A stretch of DNA of 64,000 nucleotides from Bacteroidota bacterium (GCA_014584605.1 JACTMO010000080.1:1-64000); one strand, 5' to 3'; positions 51,716-60,903 are shown, numbered from the stretch's first letter. Numbers and translations are program-made. The notes: generated by a model not told the origin, from the sequence alone.

Positions 51716-52585
51716 ATGGAACTCCACGTGATCGATACCGGTTATTTCAAGCTCGATGGCGGCGCCATGTTCGGGGTGGTGCCCAAGTCCCTCTGGAGCC
51801 GGCATCACCCGCCCGACGAACGCAACCTGTGCACCTGGGCCATGCGCTGCCTGCTGGTGGTGAACGGCGACCGGCGGATCCTGATCGACAACGGGCTCGG
51901 CGACAAACAGGAGGCCGCCTTCTTCGCCCATTACCAACCGCACGGCGATGCCACGCTGGACGGTTCGCTGAAGGCTGCGGGCTTCCACCGGGACGACATC
52001 ACCGATGTGTTCCTGACCCACCTGCACTTCGACCACTGCGGCGGAAGCATCCGCTGGAACAGCGCCCGCGACGGCTTCGAGCCGGCCTTCCGCAACGCCA
52101 CCTATTGGAGCAACGAGCACCACTGGCAATGGGCCACCAAGCCCAACCCGCGCGAACGCGCCAGCTTCCTGAGCGACAACATCCTGCCCATCCGCGAGAG
52201 CGGGCAGTTAAGGTTCGTGGACGTGGGACGGCGCAGCGCCGAGGAGAACCTGTTCATCCCGGAGGTGTTCCCGGGCTTCGGTGTGCTGCTGGTGAACGGC
52301 CATACGGACGCCATGATGATCCCCTTCATCGAACACAAGGGCCGCACCCTGATCTACATGGCCGACCTGCTGCCCAGCGTGCACCACATACCGCTGCCCT
52401 GGGTGATGGCCTACGACACCCGCCCGCTGCTGACCCTGCAGGAGAAGAGCGATGTGCTGGAGCTCGCCGCCCGGCAGGAGCACGTCCTCTTCCTGGAACA
52501 CGATGCGACCCATCAGTGCTGCACGGTGGAGGAGACCGGGAAGGGTGTGCGGTTGAAGGAGACCTTCCCGCTCAGCGCTCTCTGA
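51716..52585 (+). CDS. MBL-fold metallo-hydrolase
   Basis: 289-residue metallo-beta-lactamase fold enzyme with the metal motif LTHLHFDHCGG, VNGHTDAM for the third His, MADLLPS with the bridging Asp, and FLEHDATH near the C-terminus. The family includes lactonases and RNA-processing enzymes; the YFKLDGGAMFGVVPKSLW opening is that of an uncharacterised subgroup. A CATCTTCG -7-like box at 51703-51710 supports the ATG at 51716. Confidence 0.88.
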   Translation: MELHVIDTGYFKLDGGAMFGVVPKSLWSRHHPPDERNLCTWAMRCLLVVNGDRRILIDNGLGDKQEAAFFAHYQPHGDATLDGSLKAAGFHRDDITDVFLTHLHFDHCGGSIRWNSARDGFEPAFRNATYWSNEHHWQWATKPNPRERASFLSDNILPIRESGQLRFVDVGRRSAEENLFIPEVFPGFGVLLVNGHTDAMMIPFIEHKGRTLIYMADLLPSVHHIPLPWVMAYDTRPLLTLQEKSDVLELAARQEHVLFLEHDATHQCCTVEETGKGVRLKETFPLSAL

Positions 52586-52618
52586 AGGAGAGGCGCATCG
52601 GTCCGCCCGTCGGAGCCT

Positions 52619-52981
52619 TCACCAGAGGTCGATCCCGAAGATCCGGAAGGTCGTGTACGGAAAGCCGATGTGAAGGCCGTCCTCCCGCTGTTCCACAGGA
52701 AAGGTGGCCACGTTCACCGTGCTGCCGTGCCGCGCGCGCCCCGTGGCCGGATCGTACGCGAAACGGTGCCAGGGGCAGACCAGGTGCCCGTCCTCGCAGA
52801 AGCCTCCCTCAAAGCTGCGACCCTGGTGCGGGCAGCGGTCCTCCAAGGCGAAGAGCCCGGTCGATGTACGCACGAGCCGGAGCACGTGACCGGCGAGCAC
52901 CAGCCGCATGTTGGCATGCAGGGGCAAGGCCGACACCTGCGGGTCGTCCACCCGGACCCAACGCACTCTGTCCACCCACAT
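52619..52981 (-). CDS. Rieske [2Fe-2S] ferredoxin-like protein
   Basis: Small 120-residue Rieske protein: cluster ligands in DRCPHQGRSFEGG and LVCPWHRFAYDP, the C-x-H and C-x-x-H pair. No transmembrane helix or oxygenase domain is present, so it is probably a soluble electron carrier or a NirD-like domain; the partner is unknown. The ATG at 52981 lies only 4 bases after a CATCTTTG -7-like box (52986-52993), implying a near-leaderless mRNA. The frame is open 50 codons further upstream, but those residues look non-coding. Confidence 0.85.
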   Translation of the reverse strand: MWVDRVRWVRVDDPQVSALPLHANMRLVLAGHVLRLVRTSTGLFALEDRCPHQGRSFEGGFCEDGHLVCPWHRFAYDPATGRARHGSTVNVATFPVEQREDGLHIGFPYTTFRIFGIDLW

Positions 52982-53051
52982 GCGGCACAAAGATGCGGGA
53001 CGCGCAGCCCTTGGGCCGGGGAAATGGTGAGGCGGTCCGATGCACACCGGT

Positions 53052-55163
53052 TCATGATCCCGTGGGTGCGGCCGGAAGCACGAACGCCCCGTCCCGCCGG
53101 ATGTCGTGGCAGGCGAGTCCCAGCTCCGCACAGCGCTTCCGCAGGCGCCATCGCGTCAGTCCGTCCAGGGTGGCGGCCAGCACCACGTGGCCGTCGGGCC
53201 GCAGACGGGCCAGGGCCTGCTCGGACGCCTGTTCGGCCCCATCGGTGAGCACCAGCACCTGGAACACGCGAGGGCCCGGTGGGGCCTTCCGTCCCGCGAC
53301 CAGGAGCAGATCGATGCCCGCGCCGGACCAGGCTCCCGCGCCGCCCCGGGTGAAGTCGGCCCGCAGGGGCACATCGGCCTGAAGATGCGTCGCCGCAAGG
53401 GTGTCCAGCACCTCCGCACCGGTGGCCCGGGAGAAGCGTTCGATCCGCTGGCGCACGTTGGCAAGCCCTGGCGCACTTTCCAGCACCACGGCCGCAGGTC
53501 CTTCGCGCAGGGCCATCACCAGGCCCGTCCGATCGTCGAAGACCACCAGCTCGCGGGCCGCGGTGTTGCGGCGCACCTGACCGGCCACGGCGATCATGAA
53601 GACCGGGACCACGGCCAGCGCGATCCATCGCCCGGCACGCTGGCCGCCCAACCGGTCGAGGCAGAGGGCCAGTACGAACAACAGGGCCAGGGCCGCCTGG
53701 AAAGCGTCCATCCGGACGTCGGGATAGGCGCAAGGGGCATGGGCAAAGAACTCGCCCGCATGGCCGATCAGCCGCACCAGCGCGCCCAAGGCATCGGCCA
53801 CCAAGGACCCCAGCACCGGCACGGGCAGGGTGATCAACAGCAGGAGGCCGCCCACCACGCCCAGGTTCACCAGGGTGACGATGATGAGGTTGGCCGGAAG
53901 GAACCAGACCGGGAATGCCTGGAACACGGCGAGCGACAGCGGTGTGGTGAAAAGCTGCGCGGCAAGCGAGACCGCCACCAGCGACCAGCAATACCGGAGC
54001 ACGAAATGCCCCGGGTCCCACAGGCGCCGCAAGGGGTCGTAACACAGCACGATGCCGAGCACGGCCAGGAACGACAACTGGAAGCTGAGCTGGAACAGCA
54101 TGCGCGGATCGTAAAGCAACAGGAGCATCGCCGCGCCCATCAACGTGTTGAGCGTGGCGGGCCGACGGTCCGACAGGGATGCCGCCACGAAGAGGCTGCA
54201 CATCACCGTGGCCCGCAGCACGGACGGTGTGGCACCGGTGATGCCGGCATAGGCCCACAGGAGCAGGAGCACCAAGGCCGCACGCACCCAGCGTGCCCCG
54301 GTGGACCGGCCCAGGGGCTTGAGCAGGAACATGAGGATCCAGTAGATGAGCGCGACATGCATGCCGCTGACGGCCAGCACGTGCATGGTGCCGCTCTGCG
54401 CGAATGCCTGCTTCTGATCGGCGTCCAGTTCGTTCCGGATGCCCAGCAGGATGGCCAGCACCATGGCCCGCTCACGATCGGAAAGGCCGCTGTGGGCCAG
54501 CCACCGCCACACCTGATGTTGCGCGGGCACAAAGAGGTCGGTCCAGCGCCAACGGTGTTGGAGCAGCCGCCAGTGGCCCGCCTCCACGAAGCCCTGGGCG
54601 CGGATGCCCCGGGTGGCGGCCCATTCGCGCACATCGAAGCCACCGGGATCGGGTGTCCGCATCGCTGGTGCCAGGCCCGCGTGAATAAGGAGCCGGTCGC
54701 CGGGGCGCAACGCAGGTGCCAGGGAGTCGGTCCCGATGGTCAGCAGGCACAGGGCGTTCGCATTGAACTCCCCGCCATCGGACCAGGAGCGCAGCAGCCG
54801 CGCATCGCAGCGCAGGTACCGGGCCGAGGCGCCATGCACGAGGTCCACTTCCACCAGGTGCGCGGCGTCCGGGCCCTCCGGCGCCTGGCGGTCCGAGGTG
54901 TGCAGGCCCCACCAGCAGATGCCGGCGAGCACCAGCGCCGGTATGGCCGCCGCGTAGGGCGACCAGCGGTAGCGGAAGGGCATCCGCACCAGCGCGGGCA
55001 CGGCGACCAGCAGGATGGCGCACAGCCCCAACAACCCCATGGCCAGCGGCGGCGGCGAAGGCCACGCCAGCCTGCCGAGGCAGAGCCCGGCCGCAAAGGG
55101 CATCGCGATGCGCAGCATGGGCGCGCGCCGCCAGCCGGACCAGAACAGGGTGGAACGCTCCAT
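53052..55163 (-). CDS. ComEC/Rec2-type competence channel protein
   Basis: 703-residue polytopic protein that would carry single-stranded DNA across the inner membrane during natural transformation. An N-terminal DUF4131-like domain with OB-like strands (residues about 20-230) is followed by the Competence domain with many helices (SGTMHVLAVSGMHVALIYWI is diagnostic; LRATVMCSLFVAASL). The C-terminal 190 residues look like a metallo-beta-lactamase domain (ELVVFDDRTGLVMALREGPA) but the HxHxDH metal motif is absent. The start at 55163 was chosen over 55301, which overlaps the divergent SGNH gene. Confidence 0.88.
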   Translation of the reverse strand: MERSTLFWSGWRRAPMLRIAMPFAAGLCLGRLAWPSPPPLAMGLLGLCAILLVAVPALVRMPFRYRWSPYAAAIPALVLAGICWWGLHTSDRQAPEGPDAAHLVEVDLVHGASARYLRCDARLLRSWSDGGEFNANALCLLTIGTDSLAPALRPGDRLLIHAGLAPAMRTPDPGGFDVREWAATRGIRAQGFVEAGHWRLLQHRWRWTDLFVPAQHQVWRWLAHSGLSDRERAMVLAILLGIRNELDADQKQAFAQSGTMHVLAVSGMHVALIYWILMFLLKPLGRSTGARWVRAALVLLLLWAYAGITGATPSVLRATVMCSLFVAASLSDRRPATLNTLMGAAMLLLLYDPRMLFQLSFQLSFLAVLGIVLCYDPLRRLWDPGHFVLRYCWSLVAVSLAAQLFTTPLSLAVFQAFPVWFLPANLIIVTLVNLGVVGGLLLLITLPVPVLGSLVADALGALVRLIGHAGEFFAHAPCAYPDVRMDAFQAALALLFVLALCLDRLGGQRAGRWIALAVVPVFMIAVAGQVRRNTAARELVVFDDRTGLVMALREGPAAVVLESAPGLANVRQRIERFSRATGAEVLDTLAATHLQADVPLRADFTRGGAGAWSGAGIDLLLVAGRKAPPGPRVFQVLVLTDGAEQASEQALARLRPDGHVVLAATLDGLTRWRLRKRCAELGLACHDIRRDGAFVLPAAPTGS

Positions 55164-55211
55164 GGGCTCCGTCCCAAGGTACCCATCCGGTCCGGACGGG
55201 GGCCTTCGCGG

Positions 55212-55219
55212 TACTTTCG
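55212..55219 (+). promoter_or_regulatory. SGNH gene -7 box
   Basis: TACTTTCG, a TAnnTTYG variant, 5 bases before the ATG at 55225, so the mRNA would be leaderless or nearly so. Confidence 0.45.
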
Positions 55220-55224
55220 CCGCC

Positions 55225-56433
55225 ATGGCCGACAACGCTGGTCCCGCACGCAAGTCCCGATGGGGACGTGTGGGGTACATCCTTTTCCTGCTGGTCTTCA
55301 CTGCGGTTTGCGTGGAGCTGGGTGCGCGTTACTACCTGGGGAACGTGCTGCACAAGGCCAGCGAGAACAAGTTCCGGTTCAACTCCTACCGGGTGTATGA
55401 GCACGTGCCGGGCTATCGGGAAAGCGAGGGCGGGCGGGTACGTATGGCCATCAACGCGAACGGCTTCCGCCGCTCGGAGGACGTACCCCGCGAAAAACCC
55501 GCCGGCACGCTGCGCGTCTTCTTCCTCGGCGGATCCGCCGCGCACGGCATCAGCAGTGCCGCGCCGTATCCCGTGGTGAACGTGGACCAGACGGAGACCG
55601 TGGACGCCCACCTGGAAAGGCTGCTGAAGCAGGCCGCTCCCGGCACGCGCGTGGAGGTGATCAACGCCGCCGTGACGGGCTACCAGGTGTTCCAGCACAC
55701 GCAGTACATCCTCACCGAGCTCCTGGCCTACGACCCCGACCTGATGATCTTCTTCGACGGGGCCAACGACCACTATGTGACCAACCCGGACTACCGGTAC
55801 ATGGAGGACTTCCGCTACCAGTTCTGGCGGGCACGGTTGCAGGACCCGTCCGTCGGCGGGCTGTTCACCTACCTGGGCCATTGGTTGTCCCGCTACAGCG
55901 CGGCCTTTCGCGGGTACATGGCCTGGTCCATGATCCGGGATGCGGTGCGGCAGGGCGAGCGGGTGGACTGGCAGGCCGCCTATGTGGATGATGCCACCTC
56001 CATCCGGGACCACCGTGCCGTGTCGCGGGACCAGTTCCTGCGGGCGATCGAGACGAACCTGTTCCTGCTGCGGCGCAACGACGTGAAGGCGGTACTGTGC
56101 CTGCAACCGATGCTTGTCCTTCGGGACAGCACCCTGCTGGCCGACGCGGAACGGGCCTTCCTGCACAAGGACCCCCACGTGAAGGCCCTGTATCCCGTGG
56201 TCCTGGATGAACTGCGGGAAGTGGCCCGGCGTTGGGACGTGCCGCTGGTGGACCTGAACGTCGCCTTCAACGACCCGGCGACCAGGGGCCAACAGCTGCT
56301 GATCGACTACTGCCACCTGAACGGTGCGGGGGGCGCGGTGTGCGCCGAGGCCCTGCTGCCGGTGGTGCGGGCACAATTGTGGCCGCCCGTTGCGGACAGC
56401 ACGGTCACAGCACCTGCAGCACGAGGCACTTGA
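55225..56433 (+). CDS. Membrane-anchored SGNH/GDSL hydrolase
   Basis: 402-residue protein with one N-terminal helix (VGYILFLLVFTAVCVELGA) and an SGNH-type domain: block I variant FFLGGSAAHG (Gly-Gly-Ser replacing Gly-Asp-Ser), block III FFDGANDHY with the oxyanion Asn, and block V DYCHLNGAG with the catalytic Asp and His. Such proteins may act as acyl- or glycan-modifying esterases at the envelope. The substrate is unknown. Its 3' end overlaps the convergent rRNA methyltransferase gene by 29 bases. Confidence 0.85.
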   Translation: MADNAGPARKSRWGRVGYILFLLVFTAVCVELGARYYLGNVLHKASENKFRFNSYRVYEHVPGYRESEGGRVRMAINANGFRRSEDVPREKPAGTLRVFFLGGSAAHGISSAAPYPVVNVDQTETVDAHLERLLKQAAPGTRVEVINAAVTGYQVFQHTQYILTELLAYDPDLMIFFDGANDHYVTNPDYRYMEDFRYQFWRARLQDPSVGGLFTYLGHWLSRYSAAFRGYMAWSMIRDAVRQGERVDWQAAYVDDATSIRDHRAVSRDQFLRAIETNLFLLRRNDVKAVLCLQPMLVLRDSTLLADAERAFLHKDPHVKALYPVVLDELREVARRWDVPLVDLNVAFNDPATRGQQLLIDYCHLNGAGGAVCAEALLPVVRAQLWPPVADSTVTAPAARGT

Positions 56434-57577
56434 GGTAGAGGCTCTCCGGAATGCTCCAGTGGACCGGATGGTCCGGGGGTTGCGTACCGCAATACAGCTC
56501 GCGCACTTGCCGCCGGGCGTCGCGTGCGGCATCGGCGATCATGGCGCGGAACAGTTCGGGTGTCATGTGCTGGCTGCAGCTGCAGGTGACCAGGAAGCCG
56601 CCCGGCGGAAGGCATTTCATGGCGCGCAGGTTGATCTCCTTGTAGCCTCTGGTGGCCCCGGCGACGGTGGCGCGGCTCTTGGCGAACGCCGGTGGATCGA
56701 GCACCACCACGTCCCACTTCCGGCCCTTGCGGTCCGCCTCGGTGAGGAAGTCGAAGACGTTGGCCTCCTGGAACGTGCAGCGATCGTCCAGCCCGTTGCG
56801 CGCCGCGTTGGCCATCGCGTTCGCCACGGCCGTGGCGCTGATGTCCAGGCCCTCCACCCGCCGCGCGCCGTACATCGCGGCATGCAGGGCGAAGCCGCCG
56901 GTGTGCGTGAAGCAGTCGAGCACGTCCGCCCCCGCGACCACCGGGGCGATGGCCGCATGGTTCAGCCGCTGGTCCAGGAAGTGCCCGGTCTTCTGGCCCT
57001 CGGCCAGGTCGACCTGCAGGTTCAGCCCGTTCTCGGTGATCGCCCGGACGGTCGGGAACGCCTCGCCCAGAAAGCCCTTCACCTGCGGCAGCCCCTCCTT
57101 CTCACGCACGGGCACATCGTTCCGCTCGTACAACCGGGTCACCCCGGTCACCTCCCGCAGGGCCTCGGCCAGGCTGTGCTTCCACCGGTCCATGCCCAGG
57201 CTCAAGGTCTGCAGCACGAGGGCATCGCCGAACTTGTCGGCCACGCAGGCCGGCAGCCCGTCGGACTCGCCGAAGATCACCCGGCAGCTGGTGGTGTCCA
57301 CCATGCGCTGCCGGAACGCCCACGCCTCGCGCACCCGGCGCAGCATGAAGGCGTCGTCGACGGGCTCGTCCAGGTCGGTGGTCAGCATGCGCACCTGGAT
57401 CTTGCTGGCCGGGTTGAAATAGCCCTGACCGATGGGGCGTCGCCGCTCGTCGAACACCTGCAGGACCGCTCCCGGGGCCGGGTCGCCTTCCACGCGCAGC
57501 ACCTGGTTGTCGAAGATCCACGGGTGGCCGTGGCGGACCCGGTCGCGGGGGTCTCGGATGAACATACGGGAGCGCAT
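56405..57577 (-). CDS. Class I rRNA methyltransferase (RlmI-like)
   Basis: 390-residue SAM-dependent methyltransferase of the RlmI group, which methylates 23S rRNA cytosine in E. coli. The N-terminal PUA domain (HPWIFDNQVLRVEGDPAPGA) is followed by FGESDGLPACVADKF, the EEHLI-like central domain, and the Rossmann core with VLDCFTHTGGFALHAA, VVVLDPPAFAKSRA and FLVTCSCSQHMT. The Cys in the last motif is the usual catalytic base position. The start at 57577 is preceded by a TACCTTG -7-like sequence. Confidence 0.9.
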   Translation of the reverse strand: MRSRMFIRDPRDRVRHGHPWIFDNQVLRVEGDPAPGAVLQVFDERRRPIGQGYFNPASKIQVRMLTTDLDEPVDDAFMLRRVREAWAFRQRMVDTTSCRVIFGESDGLPACVADKFGDALVLQTLSLGMDRWKHSLAEALREVTGVTRLYERNDVPVREKEGLPQVKGFLGEAFPTVRAITENGLNLQVDLAEGQKTGHFLDQRLNHAAIAPVVAGADVLDCFTHTGGFALHAAMYGARRVEGLDISATAVANAMANAARNGLDDRCTFQEANVFDFLTEADRKGRKWDVVVLDPPAFAKSRATVAGATRGYKEINLRAMKCLPPGGFLVTCSCSQHMTPELFRAMIADAARDARRQVRELYCGTQPPDHPVHWSIPESLYLKCLVLQVL

Positions 57578-57668
57578 GGGCGGCGCAAGGTAGCGGGCAT
57601 GCTGTCGCGCACGCTCGGTCCCAGCACCGATCTTCGCAGCCCAGGCCGCGCGCAAAGCGGCCACGACC

Positions 57669-58850
57669 ATGGAAAAGGCGATGGAGGTGGCGGTGATCGG
57701 TGCCGGAACGATGGGCGGCGGCATCGCGCAGGTGGCCGCACAGGCCGGGCACAGGGTGCGTTTGCTGGATGCGCGGCCGGGCGCTGCCGCACAGGCCGTG
57801 GGGCGCGTGCGGGAGACCCTGGGTGCGCTGGCCGCCAAGGGACGCATGGCCGCGGATGAGGCCGCCGCCGCCGGGGAACGGCTCGAAGCCGTCGGGGCGG
57901 TCGAGGCCCTGCAGGGGGCGGACCTGGTGATCGAGGCCATCGTGGAGGACCTCGCGGTGAAACGAGCGCTCTTCAACGACCTGGAACGCGTGGTGGCGCC
58001 CACCGCCATCCTGGCCACCAACACCAGCAGCCTCAGCATCACCGCCATGGCCGGCGCGTGCACCCATCCCGAGCGGGTGATCGGCCTTCACTTCTTCAAC
58101 CCCGCCCCGTTGATGCCCCTGGTGGAGGTGGTGCCCGGCCTGGTGACGCCGCGCTCCCTGGCCGAACAGTGCAGCCGCTTGATGGCCCGCTGGGGCAAGT
58201 CCCCGGTGACCTGCCGCGACACGCCGGGCTTCATCGTGAACCGCGTGGCACGCCCCTTCTATGGCGAGGCCCTCCGCATCTTCGAGGAAGGCCTGGCCGA
58301 CATGGCCACCATCGACCACGCCATGCGCAGCGTCGGCGGTTTCCGCATGGGGCCTTTCGAACTGATGGACCTCATCGGCAACGACGTCAACTTCGCGGTG
58401 ACCCGCAGCGTGTACGAGGCCAGCTTCCATGACCCGCGCTACCGGCCCAGCATCACCCAGCAACGCCAGGTGGAGAGCGGACGCCTGGGACGCAAGACCG
58501 GTCGGGGGTACTACGACCACGGCCCCGGTGCCGTCCCGCCCCGGCCCGTGGACGACGCGCACCTGCTGAAGTCCATCTTCGACCGCATCATCGTGATGCT
58601 GGTCAACGAGGCGGCCGAAGCCCTGTACTTGCGCATCGCCAACGCGGCGGACCTGGAACTGGCGATGACCAAGGGCGTTAACTACCCCAAGGGACTGTTG
58701 CGCTGGGCCGACGAGCTGGGGGGGACGTGGTGCCTGGCCCAACTGGTACAGCTACAGGCGGAGTATGGCGAAGACCGCTACCGGCCCTCTCCCCTGCTGC
58801 GGCGCATGGTCCGTGAGGGGCGTAGCCTCGGTGACATCGCCAGGACCTGA
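57669..58850 (+). CDS. 3-hydroxyacyl-CoA dehydrogenase (PaaH/Hbd-like)
   Basis: 393-residue NAD-dependent dehydrogenase that oxidises 3-hydroxyacyl-CoA in beta-oxidation or related degradation. The N-terminal Rossmann fold with VAVIGAGTMGGGIAQVAAQA, ILATNTSSLSITAMA and GLHFFNPAPLMPLVEVV is followed by two C-terminal 3HCDH domains (DTPGFIVNRVARPFYGEAL; EAAEALYLRIANAADLELAM). The double C-terminal domain suggests a PaaH-like form. It stands alone; no other fatty-acid genes are adjacent. A GATCTTCG -7-like box lies about 35 bases upstream. Confidence 0.9.
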   Translation: MEKAMEVAVIGAGTMGGGIAQVAAQAGHRVRLLDARPGAAAQAVGRVRETLGALAAKGRMAADEAAAAGERLEAVGAVEALQGADLVIEAIVEDLAVKRALFNDLERVVAPTAILATNTSSLSITAMAGACTHPERVIGLHFFNPAPLMPLVEVVPGLVTPRSLAEQCSRLMARWGKSPVTCRDTPGFIVNRVARPFYGEALRIFEEGLADMATIDHAMRSVGGFRMGPFELMDLIGNDVNFAVTRSVYEASFHDPRYRPSITQQRQVESGRLGRKTGRGYYDHGPGAVPPRPVDDAHLLKSIFDRIIVMLVNEAAEALYLRIANAADLELAMTKGVNYPKGLLRWADELGGTWCLAQLVQLQAEYGEDRYRPSPLLRRMVREGRSLGDIART

Positions 58851-58889
58851 TCACCACGGCTAATAGTTTCCATGGAATTGAAATGTGTC

Positions 58890-58897
58890 TATATTTG
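58890..58897 (+). promoter_or_regulatory. YceI gene -7 box
   Basis: TATATTTG, a perfect TAnnTTTG match, 29 bases before the ATG at 58927. Confidence 0.65.
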
Positions 58898-58926
58898 CCG
58901 CCCCTAACAACGAGATGGAATTACCC

Positions 58927-59565
58927 ATGAAGATGAACTTGCAGTTGCTCAGCGCCGCCGTGATGGTGGCCGCAACCCTGGCCTCCTGCGGTGGAGGCGC
59001 CAGCACCGACAATGCCGCCACGGCGGTGGACAGCACGGCCGCGACGGCCGCCCAGGAACGGGGCTATGTGCTGGACGTGGCCGCCAGCTCCCTCACCTGG
59101 AAAGGGAGCATGATCAAAGTGAAACACCACGAAGGCACCATGGCCTTCACCGAGGGCAAGTTCATCGCCAAGGGCGGCCAGCTGGTCACCGGCACGTTCA
59201 ATGTGGACATGAAGAGCATGGTGCCCACGGACACCAACTACAGCAAGGACGCCACGAAGGAGAAGCTCCTCGGCCACCTGGCCAGCCCGGACTTCTTCGC
59301 GGTGGACAGCTTCCCCACGGCGAGCTTTGAGGTGGGCGCGGTCAACGGCAACACCGCCACGGGCAAGCTCACGGTTCGTGGCCGCACGCACGACGAGACC
59401 CTCACCGACATCGTGATCACCGAGGAGAACGGCATGGCCAAGGCCAGCGGCAAGCTGGTCTTCGATCGCCAGAAGTACGGCGCGCGCTGGGCCAGCCCGA
59501 TGAAGGACATGGTGCTCAGCAACGACATCGAGATCTCGGTGTCGCTGGTGGCCAAGGCACAGTAA
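58927..59565 (+). CDS. YceI family lipoprotein
   Basis: 212-residue lipoprotein: signal MKMNLQLLSAAVMVAATLAS with lipobox Cys, a Thr/Ala linker, then the YceI lipocalin-like barrel (YVLDVAASSLTWKGSMIKVK; HEGTMAFTEGKF; LASPDFFAVDSFPTASFEV; GKLTVRGRTHDETL). YceI proteins bind isoprenoid-like lipids; the role here is unknown. The -7 box at 58890-58897 fits the ATG at 58927; 58915 is an alternative. A terminator follows. Confidence 0.9.
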   Translation: MKMNLQLLSAAVMVAATLASCGGGASTDNAATAVDSTAATAAQERGYVLDVAASSLTWKGSMIKVKHHEGTMAFTEGKFIAKGGQLVTGTFNVDMKSMVPTDTNYSKDATKEKLLGHLASPDFFAVDSFPTASFEVGAVNGNTATGKLTVRGRTHDETLTDIVITEENGMAKASGKLVFDRQKYGARWASPMKDMVLSNDIEISVSLVAKAQ

Positions 59566-59585
59566 GGTCCTCGCCGAAAGGCGTT

Positions 59586-59620
59586 GGAAGGCGGCCTGGG
59601 GGCCGCCTTCCTGCTTTTTC
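59586..59620 (+). terminator. Terminator after the YceI gene
   Basis: Perfect 11-bp stem GGAAGGCGGCC / GGCCGCCTTCC with a 4-base loop followed by TGCTTTTTC. It overlaps the stop of the convergent DUF2461 gene. Confidence 0.8.
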
Positions 59621-60281
59621 AGCCCCGGCCTCGCAGGAACCGGTGGAGCGGTCGCATGGTCAGGTAATGCGCCATCACCACATCGGCCAGGTCCGGGGCC
59701 GTCACCATGGACGGTGGCAGGTCGGCGCACCAGTAGAACTGCTTGTTGTACACGAGCGGCTCCTTGTCGGCGGCCTTTCGCAAGCCGGGTGGCAGCACCT
59801 TGTTGCGCTCGCCGAGCACTTTCCCGAACCGGCTGGCGAAGGGTTCGGCCTCGTACAAGGCCCTGAAGGCCGAGGGTCGGGCCGCGATGCGCGCCCGGAT
59901 GGCCTCCAGATCTTCCTTCCCCGGCATGTAGGCGCCACCGTAGATGGCCACCTTCTCCGGTCCAAGCTCCAGATACATACCCGGCATCCCGAGGTCGCGG
60001 CGACCTGCCGGCGAGAGCAGCGCGGAGCTCGCCAGCTTGTACGGCGACTTGTCCCTGCTGAAGCGCACGTCCCTATGGATGCGGAAGATCGCCTCCTGCG
60101 GCGTGATGCGGACCTCCTTGTCCACCGCACGCACCCGTTCGATCAGCCCGGCGATGAAGGCCGTGAACGGCTCCTTCACGCTGGAGGTGTAGCGCGCACG
60201 CTGCGCATCGAACCAGGCCTTGTTGTTGTTGGCCGCGAGTTCCCTGAAGAAGCGGTTGTGATCGGGGCCGAACCACGCCAT
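59619..60281 (-). CDS. DUF2461 family protein
   Basis: 220-residue cytoplasmic protein. FFRELAANNNKAWFDAQRAR, IFRIHRDVRFSRDKSPYKL and GMYLELGPEKVAIYGGAYMP are the family hallmarks (TIGR02453). The biochemical role is unknown. Its ATG is 8 bases from a bidirectional promoter-like segment shared with the DNA alkyltransferase gene. Confidence 0.9.
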   Translation of the reverse strand: MAWFGPDHNRFFRELAANNNKAWFDAQRARYTSSVKEPFTAFIAGLIERVRAVDKEVRITPQEAIFRIHRDVRFSRDKSPYKLASSALLSPAGRRDLGMPGMYLELGPEKVAIYGGAYMPGKEDLEAIRARIAARPSAFRALYEAEPFASRFGKVLGERNKVLPPGLRKAADKEPLVYNKQFYWCADLPPSMVTAPDLADVVMAHYLTMRPLHRFLRGRG

Positions 60282-60287
60282 GGCTGC

Positions 60288-60295
60288 CTATTTTG
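60288..60295 (+). promoter_or_regulatory. -7 box of the DNA alkyltransferase gene
   Basis: CTATTTTG, near TAnnTTTG, 22 bases before the ATG at 60318. Confidence 0.4.
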
Positions 60296-60317
60296 CGCGG
60301 AAGTTAACCCGCCCGTC

Positions 60318-60842
60318 ATGGCACCGTCCGCCCGCCGCACCCATGCACCGGAACTGTTCGCCCCTCTGCATGTGGCCGCCGTGGACGGCCCGGTGGGCAA
60401 GGTCTTCCTGGAGAGCGACGGTGCACTGATCACACGGGTCTCCTTCGAGGCGTTGACGGGCAACCGGGGCAGGCGCCCGGCGGTGCTGGATGAGGCCGCA
60501 CGGCAGCTCGAGCAATACTTCAAAGGCAGGCGCAAGACCTTCGATCTCCCCCTGCTGCGGGCCGGCACCCGCTTCCAACGGCTGGTGTGGGCGGCGATCG
60601 CCGACATACCGTTCGGCAGCACACGGTCGTACCGCGAGATCGGCGAGCGCATCGGCGGTCGAGCCATGGGGCGCACCGTGGGCCTGGCCTGCGGCAGCAA
60701 CCCCCTGCCCATCCTGGTGCCCTGCCACCGGGTGATCGCCAGCGACGGCTTGCTGACCGGGTACGTGGGCGGCCTGTGGCGCAAACGAGGGCTGCTGGTG
60801 CATGAAGGGGCGCTGCCGAGGGACCTCTTCACAGGCACTTAA
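60318..60842 (+). CDS. Methylated-DNA-[protein]-cysteine S-methyltransferase
   Basis: 174-residue suicide repair protein that removes O6-alkyl groups from guanine. The acceptor is Cys136 in LVPCHRVIASDG; AAIADIPFGSTRSYREIGER is the helix-turn-helix, and YVGGLWRKRGLLVHEG closes the domain. The N-terminal part is short, like Ogt. The start at 60318 was chosen after the -7 box; the long upstream open frame is antisense to DUF2461. Confidence 0.92.
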   Translation: MAPSARRTHAPELFAPLHVAAVDGPVGKVFLESDGALITRVSFEALTGNRGRRPAVLDEAARQLEQYFKGRRKTFDLPLLRAGTRFQRLVWAAIADIPFGSTRSYREIGERIGGRAMGRTVGLACGSNPLPILVPCHRVIASDGLLTGYVGGLWRKRGLLVHEGALPRDLFTGT

Positions 60843-60884
60843 CGTTTTTTCGATCGCTTCCCTGATCCGCCGTCGGTGGCCGGA

Positions 60885-60892
60885 TATTTTTG
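60885..60892 (+). promoter_or_regulatory. gldA operon -7 box
   Basis: TATTTTTG, a perfect TAnnTTTG match, 11 bases before the gldA ATG at 60904. Confidence 0.6.
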
Positions 60893-60903
60893 CGCCGCAC
60901 CGC

